A stretch of DNA of 5,537 nt from Acidimicrobiales bacterium. Its GTDB lineage: Bacteria; Actinomycetota; Acidimicrobiia; Acidimicrobiales; Ilumatobacteraceae. The DNA is taken from contig JAURNB010000180.1 of the NCBI GenBank assembly GCA_030830415.1, forward strand, positions 1-5,537, written 5' to 3'. The position numbers were made by a program, and so were the translations under genes. A model generated the notes under the pieces. It ran no database searches and was not told the origin of the DNA. It saw only the letters and a program-made list of their open reading frames with translations. Positions 1 through 5,537 of the stretch are shown in pieces; positions within the stretch are counted from its first letter, which is position 1, and each line of letters begins with the position of its first letter.

Positions 1-65
1 AACAACACCAAACCCAATTCACTGCGCCTGCGCGCAACAGCTAATGGAGAAACGGTGTTCGCCAA
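1..65 (-). CDS. RodA/FtsW-like SEDS glycosyltransferase, N-terminal fragment (runs off left edge)
   Basis: Only 21 complete codons are inside the window. The frame opens with TTG at 65-63, because a TGA in the same frame at 80-78 leaves no other start. A GAGG ribosome binding site at 74-71 lies five bases before the TTG, inside the end of pstP. The peptide begins (M)ANTVSPLAVARRRSELGLVL. A short polar leader, then an arginine cluster and 'ELGL' leading into a hydrophobic stretch, is how actinobacterial RodA/FtsW proteins enter their first membrane helix. SEDS proteins polymerise lipid II into glycan strands at the membrane, paired with a class B penicillin-binding protein. The position directly after pstP (7-base gap) matches the order fhaA-fhaB-pstP-rodA-pbpA-pknA-pknB known from Mycobacterium. 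The gene identity rests mainly on this order, since the fragment is too short for a domain match. Confidence 0.72.
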   Translation of the reverse strand, partial: MANTVSPLAVARRRSELGLVL

Positions 66-72
66 CTGCGCC

Positions 73-1293
73 TCACTTCACAACAGTAGAAGTAGTGCTC
101 GATGTTGTAGAAGTACTCGACGTGGTGGTGGTAACAACAGCAGGCAAAGTAGTGGTGGGGTTCGGCTGCACTTCATCGCGAATGCCATTTACATATGTTT
201 GTGCAGCACTCGACTCGCTAAAGGTGGGCTCACCAGCAATTTCCAATGCAAGAGCGTCGGTGAGGTCGCTACGCGTGAGTGTGGTGCGCGCTTCAACAGT
301 GGGGTTAAACCACAACACGCCACCAGGGCGACCCTTCAACACCACAACATCGTCGCCTTGAAAGCTCACGAAGTAACCCGTGCGCCCGTAAGCCGCAAAC
401 ACCACCAGCACCGCAAGAACAATGCCGCCGAGTGCACTCCAAAACAGCACCGGCCCAAAGCGGAACTTCTTTTTCGCAGGTGTTTCACGCATCACAAGGA
501 CAGGAGCATTATCGGAGTCACGTGGAGGGGAGATGGGCGATGGAGGCTCTTCCACCGGCACAACAACTTCTGCATCGGGCGAAGCAGTAGACACCACAAT
601 GACTGTGATGTTGTCGCGGCCACCTGCAGCGTTGGCAGCATCGACCAATGCTTGTGCTGCTTCATGTGGCGAGGTGCAACGTGCCAACACTTTGGCTATA
701 TCGGCATCAGAAATTTCGTCGACAAGCCCGTCGCTGCACAACACATACCACGCACCCACGGTGACTGAAAAAGTGTTTGCTTCAACTTCTACATTGGCAT
801 CAATACCAAGCGCGCGCGTAACAATATTGCGCCGCGGGTGAGTGCGTGCTTCTTCAATGGAAACAATGCCTTCATCTACAAGTTCTTGCACATAGCTGTG
901 GTCTTTCGACAAACGCGACAGCGCACCTTCATGCCACATATAAACGCGTGAGTCGCCCACGTGTGCCACCACAAGGGAGTTATTTTCCAACACCACCATT
1001 GCTGCAAGCGTGGTGCCCATGCCGTGATGCAAATGGTTGGTCATCGATTCGGCGTAAATAACTTCGTTGGCACTTTCCAGTGCTTGCACCAAATCGGTTT
1101 CGGCAATAATGCTGCCGGCTGCTTCACGCAATTGCTCAACAGCCATCAGGCTTGCTACTTCGCCTGCGTTGTGGCCACCCATGCCATCGGCCACCATAAA
1201 CACGTTGTTGTCGGCCAACAATGAATCTTCGTTGCCGGTGCGAACTTGGCCAACATGCGTGACCGCGCCATAGGTAATGGTGAACTCTTCCAC
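73..1293 (-). CDS. pstP: PstP-type PP2C Ser/Thr protein phosphatase, membrane-anchored
   Basis: A 406-residue metal-dependent phosphatase that would dephosphorylate the PknA/PknB kinases and their substrates at the inner face of the membrane. The catalytic domain spans about residues 5-236 and has the PP2C motifs in order: RTGNED (18-23, metal ligand D23), VADGMGGH (34-41, D36 and G37), GMGTT (91-95), HVGDSR (111-116), CSDGLVD (186-192, D188) and GGRDN (224-228, D227). All key acidic residues are present, so it should be active. A proline-rich acidic linker (about 237-272) and a KKK stop-transfer cluster lead to one membrane helix (about 281-301). An outer domain of about 75 residues follows, then a Thr/Ser-rich tail. 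This is the PstP architecture; M. tuberculosis PstP is longer, at 514 residues. The frame is open back to 1359, but that would run into fhaB and add non-family residues. GTG at 1293 is preferred because PP2C homology begins a few residues later; it lacks a clear Shine-Dalgarno sequence. Confidence 0.93.
   Translation of the reverse strand: MEEFTITYGAVTHVGQVRTGNEDSLLADNNVFMVADGMGGHNAGEVASLMAVEQLREAAGSIIAETDLVQALESANEVIYAESMTNHLHHGMGTTLAAMVVLENNSLVVAHVGDSRVYMWHEGALSRLSKDHSYVQELVDEGIVSIEEARTHPRRNIVTRALGIDANVEVEANTFSVTVGAWYVLCSDGLVDEISDADIAKVLARCTSPHEAAQALVDAANAAGGRDNITVIVVSTASPDAEVVVPVEEPPSPISPPRDSDNAPVLVMRETPAKKKFRFGPVLFWSALGGIVLAVLVVFAAYGRTGYFVSFQGDDVVVLKGRPGGVLWFNPTVEARTTLTRSDLTDALALEIAGEPTFSESSAAQTYVNGIRDEVQPNPTTTLPAVVTTTTSSTSTTSSTTSTVVK
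76..156 (-). repeat. Thr/Ser low-complexity coding repeat at the pstP 3' end
   Basis: The last 27 codons of pstP (residues 380-406) are nearly all Thr, Ser and Val, with runs such as TTTTSSTSTTSSTTST. They are written with ACN/TCN/AGC triplets, which appear as tgt/ggt/aga-type runs on the plus strand. The tail lies outside the membrane in the predicted topology. It is part of the protein and not a separate element. Confidence 0.8.
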
Positions 1294-1322
1294 TACTGCA
1301 CCGTGCCCATAGTTACGTTCAT
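1293..1322 (-). other. Nine-codon bridging ORF between fhaB and pstP, possible translational coupling
   Basis: The fhaB stop (TGA, 1324-1322) overlaps an ATG at 1322-1320. That ATG opens a nine-codon frame, MNVTMGTVQ, ending in TAG at 1295-1293. The last base of this TAG is the first base of the proposed pstP GTG start at 1293. Both junctions (TGATG and TAGTG) are the overlap types that favour re-initiation by a terminating ribosome, and pstP has no obvious Shine-Dalgarno site. The layout is seen directly; the coupling role is inferred. Chance is a fair alternative in 30 bases, and no peptide function is claimed. Confidence 0.3.
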
Positions 1323-1783
1323 CACTGCACCTCAAACACAGCGCTGCCGGTTTGCACACGGTCGTCGCGCTTGAGTTGCTGGGCTTCAGTAATTGTTTTC
1401 GCGTTCACCAGTGTGCCATTCGTGCTACCCAAGTCTTCAACCCACCACGCGCCATCACGTTCAAAAAACCGCGCGTGGCGAGTACTTGTATACGGGTCGT
1501 CGGGCATCACCACGCTGCACTCAGGCGCACGACCCACCACCACATCGCCTTCAAGCACAGTGACACTTCCTCGCCGAGCAGCAGGCTCAACCATGAGCAA
1601 TTGCACAGGGCCAGTTTTCGCACGCGAACCCACACCTGAACCAGCAGCATTTGCCTTGGGCGACACGCCAGCGGCAACAGGCACGCGCACTTCGCTCCAC
1701 ACCGCCCACAACACACGAGCAAAAAAGAGATAGAGCAAAGCCAACAGGGCCACTTTTAACGTATTCAGCAGTTGGTCGCTCAT
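1322..1783 (-). CDS. fhaB: FhaB/FipA-like membrane-tethered FHA-domain protein
   Basis: A 153-residue protein close in size and layout to M. tuberculosis FhaB (155 residues). One N-terminal membrane helix covers about residues 5-29 (LLNTLKVALLALLYLFF region). A small-residue linker (about 34-58) is followed by a C-terminal forkhead-associated domain (about 60-153). The phosphothreonine-binding signature is complete: GR at 84-85, S100 in TSTRHARF with R102 and H103, and LGSTNG at 118-123. The FHA domain should bind phosphothreonine peptides on kinase substrates or kinases at the membrane; in mycobacteria FhaB has been linked to FtsZ/FtsQ and division. ATG at 1783 is chosen because it gives the family's short cytosolic stub before the helix. 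The open frame back to 1876 would overlap fhaA by over 70 bases and adds unrelated sequence. GGTGAG lies six bases upstream of the start. The gap to fhaA is 19 bases. Confidence 0.93.
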   Translation of the reverse strand: MSDQLLNTLKVALLALLYLFFARVLWAVWSEVRVPVAAGVSPKANAAGSGVGSRAKTGPVQLLMVEPAARRGSVTVLEGDVVVGRAPECSVVMPDDPYTSTRHARFFERDGAWWVEDLGSTNGTLVNAKTITEAQQLKRDDRVQTGSAVFEVQ

Positions 1784-1802
1784 GGCCAACTCACCCAATG
1801 GG

Positions 1803-2696
1803 TCATGCCACCTCGTAGCGCGCCTTGGTGGCGCCAAACACAATGGCGTCGTTCTTGCGCAACACTTGCTCGCCATTCACCTTCACACCATTAATAAGGG
1901 TGCCATTGGTGCTGCCCAGGTCGACAAGAACCCACACCGCATCGGCACCTTCGCCACGCAAGCGCAGTTCCGCATGACGGCGGCTCACATTGGTGTCGTT
2001 CAGCGGAATGGTCGACTCAGCCGAGCGCCCCACCGAAACAACCCCAGGCCGCAACGCAATACGCGACCCATCGGCCATGGCAAGCGTGGCTTTCAACATG
2101 GGTGCAGCAGCTGGCGCCGGCGCACTAGGCGTTCCACCCAACGACGGCAGTGGCGGAATAGAAGGAGTCGCAATAGTGGGTGGGGTAATAGTGGGCACAG
2201 CAATAACTGGGGGAACCACTACGGGTGGCACGACCACCGGAACTTCAAGAGACGGAATGCCTGCTGCAGGGGGCTCATCGCTGTGTTCCACCACCACGGG
2301 TGCAGCAACGGGCGCCGGCTCACTCGCCCCCGCACTCACGCTGGCATGCACCTCAAAACGCCCTGCTTTCAAGGCCGCATCGGTCAACAGGCTGACTTTG
2401 ACCTCGCCCAACAACTGGTATTGCTCACTTTTCGCGTATTCCTCGGCAGCACCCACCAACTCGGCCAATAGGGGCTTTTCTAAATCGCCAAATGCAGCAC
2501 GATCTTTTTCATTGACATGCACCACAAACACGTTCGGCGCCACGGCCTTGCCAGCAGCATCGAGCGTACGCTGCGCATCGATTTCACGAATGAGCTTGCG
2601 CCCAATGTGAATGGGGCGAACTGAACTTTTAAATGCACGTTGAAACACGCCACCGACCATACGCTCTACACCCTGCTCGAATGATTGCAATTGCAT
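1803..2696 (-). CDS. fhaA: FhaA-like protein: DUF3662 domain plus C-terminal FHA domain
   Basis: A 297-residue cytoplasmic protein with three parts. Residues 1-121 form the FhaA N-terminal domain (DUF3662): FEQGVERMVGGVFQRAF followed by a helical/sheet segment with VAPNVFVVHV (52-61). Residues 122-198 are a Pro/Val/Ala-rich linker. Residues 199-297 are an FHA domain with GR at 223-224, S238 in VSRRHAEL (R240, H241) and LGSTNG at 260-265, so phosphothreonine binding should be intact. In M. tuberculosis FhaA (527 residues) the FHA domain binds phosphorylated MviN/MurJ pseudokinase and restrains peptidoglycan synthesis; this version has a much shorter linker. It is the first gene of the operon. 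The frame is open to a GTG at 2765, but ATG 2696 is preferred: the family N-terminus begins there and AGGAAG (2707-2702) sits five bases upstream. Confidence 0.93.
   Translation of the reverse strand: MQLQSFEQGVERMVGGVFQRAFKSSVRPIHIGRKLIREIDAQRTLDAAGKAVAPNVFVVHVNEKDRAAFGDLEKPLLAELVGAAEEYAKSEQYQLLGEVKVSLLTDAALKAGRFEVHASVSAGASEPAPVAAPVVVEHSDEPPAAGIPSLEVPVVVPPVVVPPVIAVPTITPPTIATPSIPPLPSLGGTPSAPAPAAAPMLKATLAMADGSRIALRPGVVSVGRSAESTIPLNDTNVSRRHAELRLRGEGADAVWVLVDLGSTNGTLINGVKVNGEQVLRKNDAIVFGATKARYEVA
2142..2258 (-). repeat. Pro/Val/Ile-rich coding repeat in the FhaA linker
   Basis: Codons for FhaA residues 147-185 encode an irregular repeat of proline pairs and beta-branched residues, such as VPVVVPPVVVPPV followed by PTITPPTIATPSIPP. 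On the plus strand this shows as repeated gtggg/ggtgg and aatagt-type words. It separates the DUF3662 and FHA domains and is probably an extended spacer. It is in frame and uninterrupted. Confidence 0.75.
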
Positions 2697-2721
2697 ACCG
2701 ACTTCCTGTGAATTCAGGCTA
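2697..2721 (-). promoter_or_regulatory. Ribosome binding site and possible -10 element of the fhaA operon
   Basis: AGGAAG (2707-2702) is the best Shine-Dalgarno match among the minus-strand starts, five bases before the fhaA ATG, and fixes the start. TAGCCT (2721-2716) fits the actinobacterial TANNNT -10 pattern, but no convincing -35 hexamer lies 16-19 bases upstream, so the promoter part is tentative. If transcription starts further upstream, CCTG (2718-2715) could pair with CAGG (2708-2705) around a six-base loop and partly hide the ribosome binding site; this and the proposed -10 exclude each other. Confidence 0.45.
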
Positions 2722-2770
2722 CTTGCAGGGTGGCACGCAGTGTGGGCAATGCGCAGGGCCTCCACCTGTC

Positions 2771-2783
2771 TAGGCTCGTTCCA
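2771..2783 (+). promoter_or_regulatory. Candidate leaderless promoter (-10 TAGGCT) for the membrane-protein gene
   Basis: TAGGCT at 2771-2776 matches TANNNT and is followed by exactly six bases before the ATG at 2783. Transcription starting about seven bases after the -10 would begin on the A of the start codon, the arrangement of leaderless genes common in Actinobacteria. This agrees with the lack of a good Shine-Dalgarno site; only AGG at 2772-2774 is present, inside the -10. No clear -35 is visible. The 86-base gap 2697-2782 is shared with the divergent fhaA operon. Confidence 0.42.
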
Positions 2784-4159
2784 TGCTCAGCGCCGGCCGC
2801 CTCACTTCTTTCTTCAAAAAGTGGTGGCTCCCGTTACTTTTTTGTGTTGTTCTTCCCACCGCAGTAGTGGGAAATGTCATTCAACGCCACTCACAGTTTT
2901 CTCCCATCGACGAACAAGCTCATTTCGACTACGTCGAGCGTCTGTACTCACACGGCCTACCAGCCGTCGGCGACCCTCTCATGGAATCAACACTGAAAGA
3001 AATTGCGTGTCGCGGAACCGCACTTCCTGGCATTGTCACCCCGCCTTGCGATTCGGCCACATTTACTGCCAAAGACTTCCCCGGCGAGGGCTTCCAGTAC
3101 GAAGCCCAACAGCCACCTCTTTATTACGCCGTTGCAGCACCCATTGCCAAAGTGATGGAAAAGGTGGTGGGCCTAGGCACGGTGGGCAGTGCACGCCTCA
3201 TTGGCGTCCTTCTCCTCATTGGAGGGCTTTTACTCTCGTGGCATGTGGCAATGATGATGAAAATTCCCCGCCTCACCTCGCTTGCCGGGATTGCAGTGAT
3301 GGGGTTGTCGCCCACAGTTGTGTATTACTCCGCCATCGTCAATAACGATTCGGCAGCCGTTCTTTGTGGTGCATTGGTGTGTTACGTCGCAGCATTGGCA
3401 CACACCAAACAACGCTCCTATAAAAAATACGCATTAGTAGTCGGCGTCGTTTGCGCATTCACAAAAAGCGTTTTCATATTGCCTGCTGTCATTGTCGGCT
3501 TAGCCATGGTTGCTGTATCGCTTCACAGCAGTGGCGGAGTTGGTGTATTTCGATCAAAAACTCAGTTGAAAACTTGGTGGCAGCATTCATTGACCAAGAT
3601 ATATGGACACACTGGAGTGTCGCTAGTTGCTTCATCAATGGCATGCACATTTGTATGGACGATGGTGGTGCGCATATACGCAAGCATTCCCCTCTCAGAG
3701 CTTCCTACTTTTGAAGTACTACGAGGCACTAAAGCAAACCTGGGCAATGTGTTGGAAGAAGCAACGCATTTGCTGTCGCCCCTTACGGGCTTGTATCACC
3801 CATTCCAATATTGGAATCAAGATGTATTTGAATTTCTCAACACCATCGCATTAGTTGCGATTGTGGCCGGTTGCGCCGCAGGAGTTTTCGTTGCAACCCG
3901 GCAGTGGTGGGCAGTACTCGGGCCACTTGTGTTACTGGGTCTGTTCATTGGCGGAATTGCAATGGGAGTGGGGTTCTGGAGTATCTACCACTTTGCTCCA
4001 ACAACAGAACCACGCTATGCATTGTCAATGGTGCCAGTGCTCGTACTCATCTTGTGTGCGGGCATTCAACGCGCAACTGCACAAAAAGTTTTCGCACTCG
4101 GAGCCTTCGCGTTTTCTGCAATGAGCGTGTGGATGATTATCCAAACGCCACTGGTGTAA
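2783..4159 (+). CDS. Polytopic membrane protein, DUF2142/GT-C glycosyltransferase-like
   Basis: A 458-residue integral membrane protein, probably using a polyprenyl-phosphate-linked sugar at the outer membrane face to modify an envelope glycan or protein; substrate unknown. After a basic N-terminus and first helix (about 15-33) comes a long outer loop with SPIDEQAHF (40-48; D43, E44, H47), the acidic position typical of GT-C catalytic loops, and QQPPLYYAVA (109-118), typical of DUF2142 and related families. About nine further helices follow (roughly 138-158, 164-185, 189-207, 216-246 perhaps as two, 279-300, 351-371, 376-400, 412-429, 435-454). NND (187-189) after a helix and EPRYALSMVPVL (409-420) near the end also resemble DUF2142-type proteins. 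Two cysteines in the first loop (76, 89) could form a disulfide. ATG 2783 is chosen because it gives a positive-inside N-terminus. It diverges from fhaA and ends against the GT2 gene. A PMT_2/ArnT-like assignment is the main alternative. Confidence 0.72.
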   Translation: MLSAGRLTSFFKKWWLPLLFCVVLPTAVVGNVIQRHSQFSPIDEQAHFDYVERLYSHGLPAVGDPLMESTLKEIACRGTALPGIVTPPCDSATFTAKDFPGEGFQYEAQQPPLYYAVAAPIAKVMEKVVGLGTVGSARLIGVLLLIGGLLLSWHVAMMMKIPRLTSLAGIAVMGLSPTVVYYSAIVNNDSAAVLCGALVCYVAALAHTKQRSYKKYALVVGVVCAFTKSVFILPAVIVGLAMVAVSLHSSGGVGVFRSKTQLKTWWQHSLTKIYGHTGVSLVASSMACTFVWTMVVRIYASIPLSELPTFEVLRGTKANLGNVLEEATHLLSPLTGLYHPFQYWNQDVFEFLNTIALVAIVAGCAAGVFVATRQWWAVLGPLVLLGLFIGGIAMGVGFWSIYHFAPTTEPRYALSMVPVLVLILCAGIQRATAQKVFALGAFAFSAMSVWMIIQTPLV

Positions 4160-5537
4160 CTACTTCGTGTAGTCGCGCAAGCGTTGTGCCCGCCAAAACG
4201 GCCGCTCAGTGTCGGGGTGCCACCTGCGTGGTGCAGGCGCACGATACGGATCGTCGTTAAACACGGCAGCCCACTTCTCACGAAACGCTCGTGGTGCACG
4301 CAAGCGAAAACGCTCAACAGCATCGCCCATTTCGCTGTACTCATAAAACGCTGCACGTGGGTTCACCACGTTGCGCAAGCCTTTTTCACGTAACCGCAAG
4401 CTGAAATCGACCATGTCCCACGGTACAGCAAGTGATTCATCGAACCCGCCCACTTCATTAAACAACTCGCGGCTCACTATGGCACACGTTGCATCGACTG
4501 CAGACACCTCGTGCAGGGTTTCTAATAACGCACGCTGGCCACGTATGTATTTCGGCAAGTTGATGTGTGATTTTTCCAAATACATCGGCTTCAAAATAAA
4601 ACCTTCATGCAACAAACGTTCCACTGCTGAATACGCCATTGCGGTGACCACACCAACACCTGGTTCTTGTGCAACGCGCAACAACTCTTCACACCATTCA
4701 GGCGTATCTACTTCCAACGCTTCAGAAGCAAAAAACAAATACTCACCCGTTGCCTTGCGCGCCAAATCGTTGAACACCACCGCGCGCGACCGCGTATCGA
4801 GCGGCGACTCCACATATTCAATGTGTGCATACGTAGAAGCACTGCGCAAGCTCTCAACACTCTCGGCAAAATGCTTACGCTCTAACCCATACACATTGCC
4901 CACTGCACCAATATGAGGCATGAGCACACTCACACTTGGAGTACCACGCAACTCACGCACTACGTGATAGTTGCCCGGGTATTTCTCTAAGCGCTGCACT
5001 TCACCACGAATACCAACGCGTTCGCAGTGGCTTTCAATGGCACGCAAACCAGCGTCGTATGCATAGGGCTTTGCACTTGCATTGTTTGCTACTGAACTTG
5101 TTGCCATGCGCCAGTGATACAACAACTTGCGCACGTGGCCTACCTTGCGTGCTTTTTCCGTCACCCGCAAAATGAGGTCGTAGTCTTGCGAGCCGTCGTA
5201 CCCCTTACGAAACCCGCCCACTTCTTCCATCAGCGAACGGCGAATGACCGACAAGTGGCACACATACATTTGGCTACGAAAACGTTCTGGCGACCAATCG
5301 GGTTTAAAGAACCGCTCAATAATCTTGCCGTCAGCCGTCATCAATGTTTCATCGGTATACACGTAGTCAATAAGTGGGTCGCTCTCAAACTTCGCCACCA
5401 CTTCCGCAAGTGCATCGGGCTCTAACACGTCGTCGTTGTCGAGCAGCGCAACAAACTCGCCGGTGGCCATGGCCAACCCATCGTTCGAGGCCGCAACAAT
5501 GCCACCGTTTTCTGCGCGGTACGCAACGCGAATGCGC
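4160..5537 (-). CDS. Two-domain family 2 glycosyltransferase, 5' end beyond right edge
   Basis: The last 458 residues are visible. A TTG occurs at 5476, but the frame stays open to the edge with perfect family sequence before it (ENGGIVAASNDG, visible residues 9-20), so the gene is cut by the window and does not start there. The first GT-A domain shows DNDD (33-36, the metal/nucleotide-sugar DxD), YTDE (60-63), KPDWSP (78-83) and GSQDYDL (115-121), all typical of active GT2 enzymes of O-antigen, teichoic-type or capsule pathways. It should transfer a sugar from a nucleotide donor at the cytoplasmic face. A second GT2-like domain (about 200-430) keeps VSAVDATCAIVSRELFNEVGGFDES but has lost its DxD and other motifs. 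No membrane helix is visible. The C-terminus is a basic, Trp/Arg-rich tail. The stop (TAG, 4162-4160) abuts the convergent gene. Donor and acceptor cannot be told. Confidence 0.9.
   Translation of the reverse strand, partial: RIRVAYRAENGGIVAASNDGLAMATGEFVALLDNDDVLEPDALAEVVAKFESDPLIDYVYTDETLMTADGKIIERFFKPDWSPERFRSQMYVCHLSVIRRSLMEEVGGFRKGYDGSQDYDLILRVTEKARKVGHVRKLLYHWRMATSSVANNASAKPYAYDAGLRAIESHCERVGIRGEVQRLEKYPGNYHVVRELRGTPSVSVLMPHIGAVGNVYGLERKHFAESVESLRSASTYAHIEYVESPLDTRSRAVVFNDLARKATGEYLFFASEALEVDTPEWCEELLRVAQEPGVGVVTAMAYSAVERLLHEGFILKPMYLEKSHINLPKYIRGQRALLETLHEVSAVDATCAIVSRELFNEVGGFDESLAVPWDMVDFSLRLREKGLRNVVNPRAAFYEYSEMGDAVERFRLRAPRAFREKWAAVFNDDPYRAPAPRRWHPDTERPFWRAQRLRDYTK

Noticed and set aside
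55..768. Long plus-strand open frame (237 codons) opposite pstP
   Set aside because: It lies wholly antisense to a phosphatase with complete motifs, and its translation is His/Arg/Cys-rich with no recognisable domain. It is a codon-bias shadow.
1784..1876. Extended fhaB start, 31 residues upstream
   Set aside because: It overlaps the fhaA 3' end by over 70 bases and adds a Cys/Arg-rich segment ahead of the membrane helix. ATG 1783 gives the family length.
1782..2610. Two overlapping plus-strand open frames (229 and 206 codons) opposite fhaA
   Set aside because: Their composition mirrors the FhaA linker (Gly/Thr- and Arg/Asn-rich low complexity). No start signal or domain supports them, and fhaA is certain on the other strand.
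2709..2716. Palindrome TGAATTCA before fhaA as an operator
   Set aside because: An eight-base palindrome is expected by chance at this scale, no second copy is nearby, and no regulator is known to match it.
2697..2765. Extended fhaA start at GTG 2765
   Set aside because: It would add 23 residues absent from the family and fill most of the divergent promoter space. ATG 2696 has a good AGGAAG site.
4217..4254. Tandem stem-loops near the GT2 3' end as an intrinsic terminator
   Set aside because: The stems are four to five base pairs with no T-run after them on either strand, and they lie within coding sequence. This is not enough for a terminator call.
5474..5476. TTG 5476 as the true start of the GT2 gene
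   Set aside because: The upstream in-frame residues match the conserved GT2 segment before the DxD motif and no stop occurs before the window edge, so the gene continues rightwards.

Overview
The window looks like chromosomal DNA of an actinobacterium. The minus strand carries the conserved actinobacterial cell-growth and phospho-signalling block in its usual order: fhaA, fhaB, a PstP-type PP2C phosphatase, then the first codons of a RodA/FtsW-type SEDS protein cut off by the left edge. In mycobacteria and streptomycetes this block continues into a penicillin-binding protein and the Ser/Thr kinases PknA/PknB, so those genes are expected just left of position 1. Base composition looks moderate rather than very GC-rich, and the Thr-rich C-terminal tail of the phosphatase would fit a lineage such as the Acidimicrobiia. 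That placement is inference, not shown by the sequence.

Layout. Positions 1-65 (minus): 5' end of a RodA/FtsW-like gene with a TTG start. 73-1293 (minus): pstP. 1322-1783 (minus): fhaB. 1803-2696 (minus): fhaA. These four genes are separated by only 7, 28 and 19 bases and read as one operon starting just left of 2700. Positions 2697-2782 (86 bases) are the only real intergenic space and must hold promoters for both directions. 2783-4159 (plus): a polytopic membrane protein of the DUF2142/GT-C kind. 4160-5537 (minus): the C-terminal 458 residues of a two-domain family 2 glycosyltransferase whose start lies beyond the right edge. The last two genes converge with no base between their stop codons. 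No tRNA, rRNA, CRISPR array, insertion sequence or integration site is visible, and no gene-free stretch exceeds 300 bases.

How the genes work together. FhaA and FhaB carry forkhead-associated domains that read phosphothreonine marks written by PknA/PknB, and PstP removes such marks. The SEDS protein polymerises peptidoglycan glycan strands, with its partner transpeptidase expected next. The right half encodes two envelope-glycan candidates (a GT-C-like membrane protein and a GT2 enzyme). They could act on lipid-linked sugars or surface polysaccharide, but no direct link with the phospho-signalling operon is shown beyond the shared 86-base divergent promoter region.

I found no clearly new system. 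The points most worth a second look are the degenerate second domain of the GT2 protein, a nine-codon ORF bridging the fhaB stop and the pstP start, a probable leaderless promoter for the membrane protein, and the zero-gap convergent gene ends.
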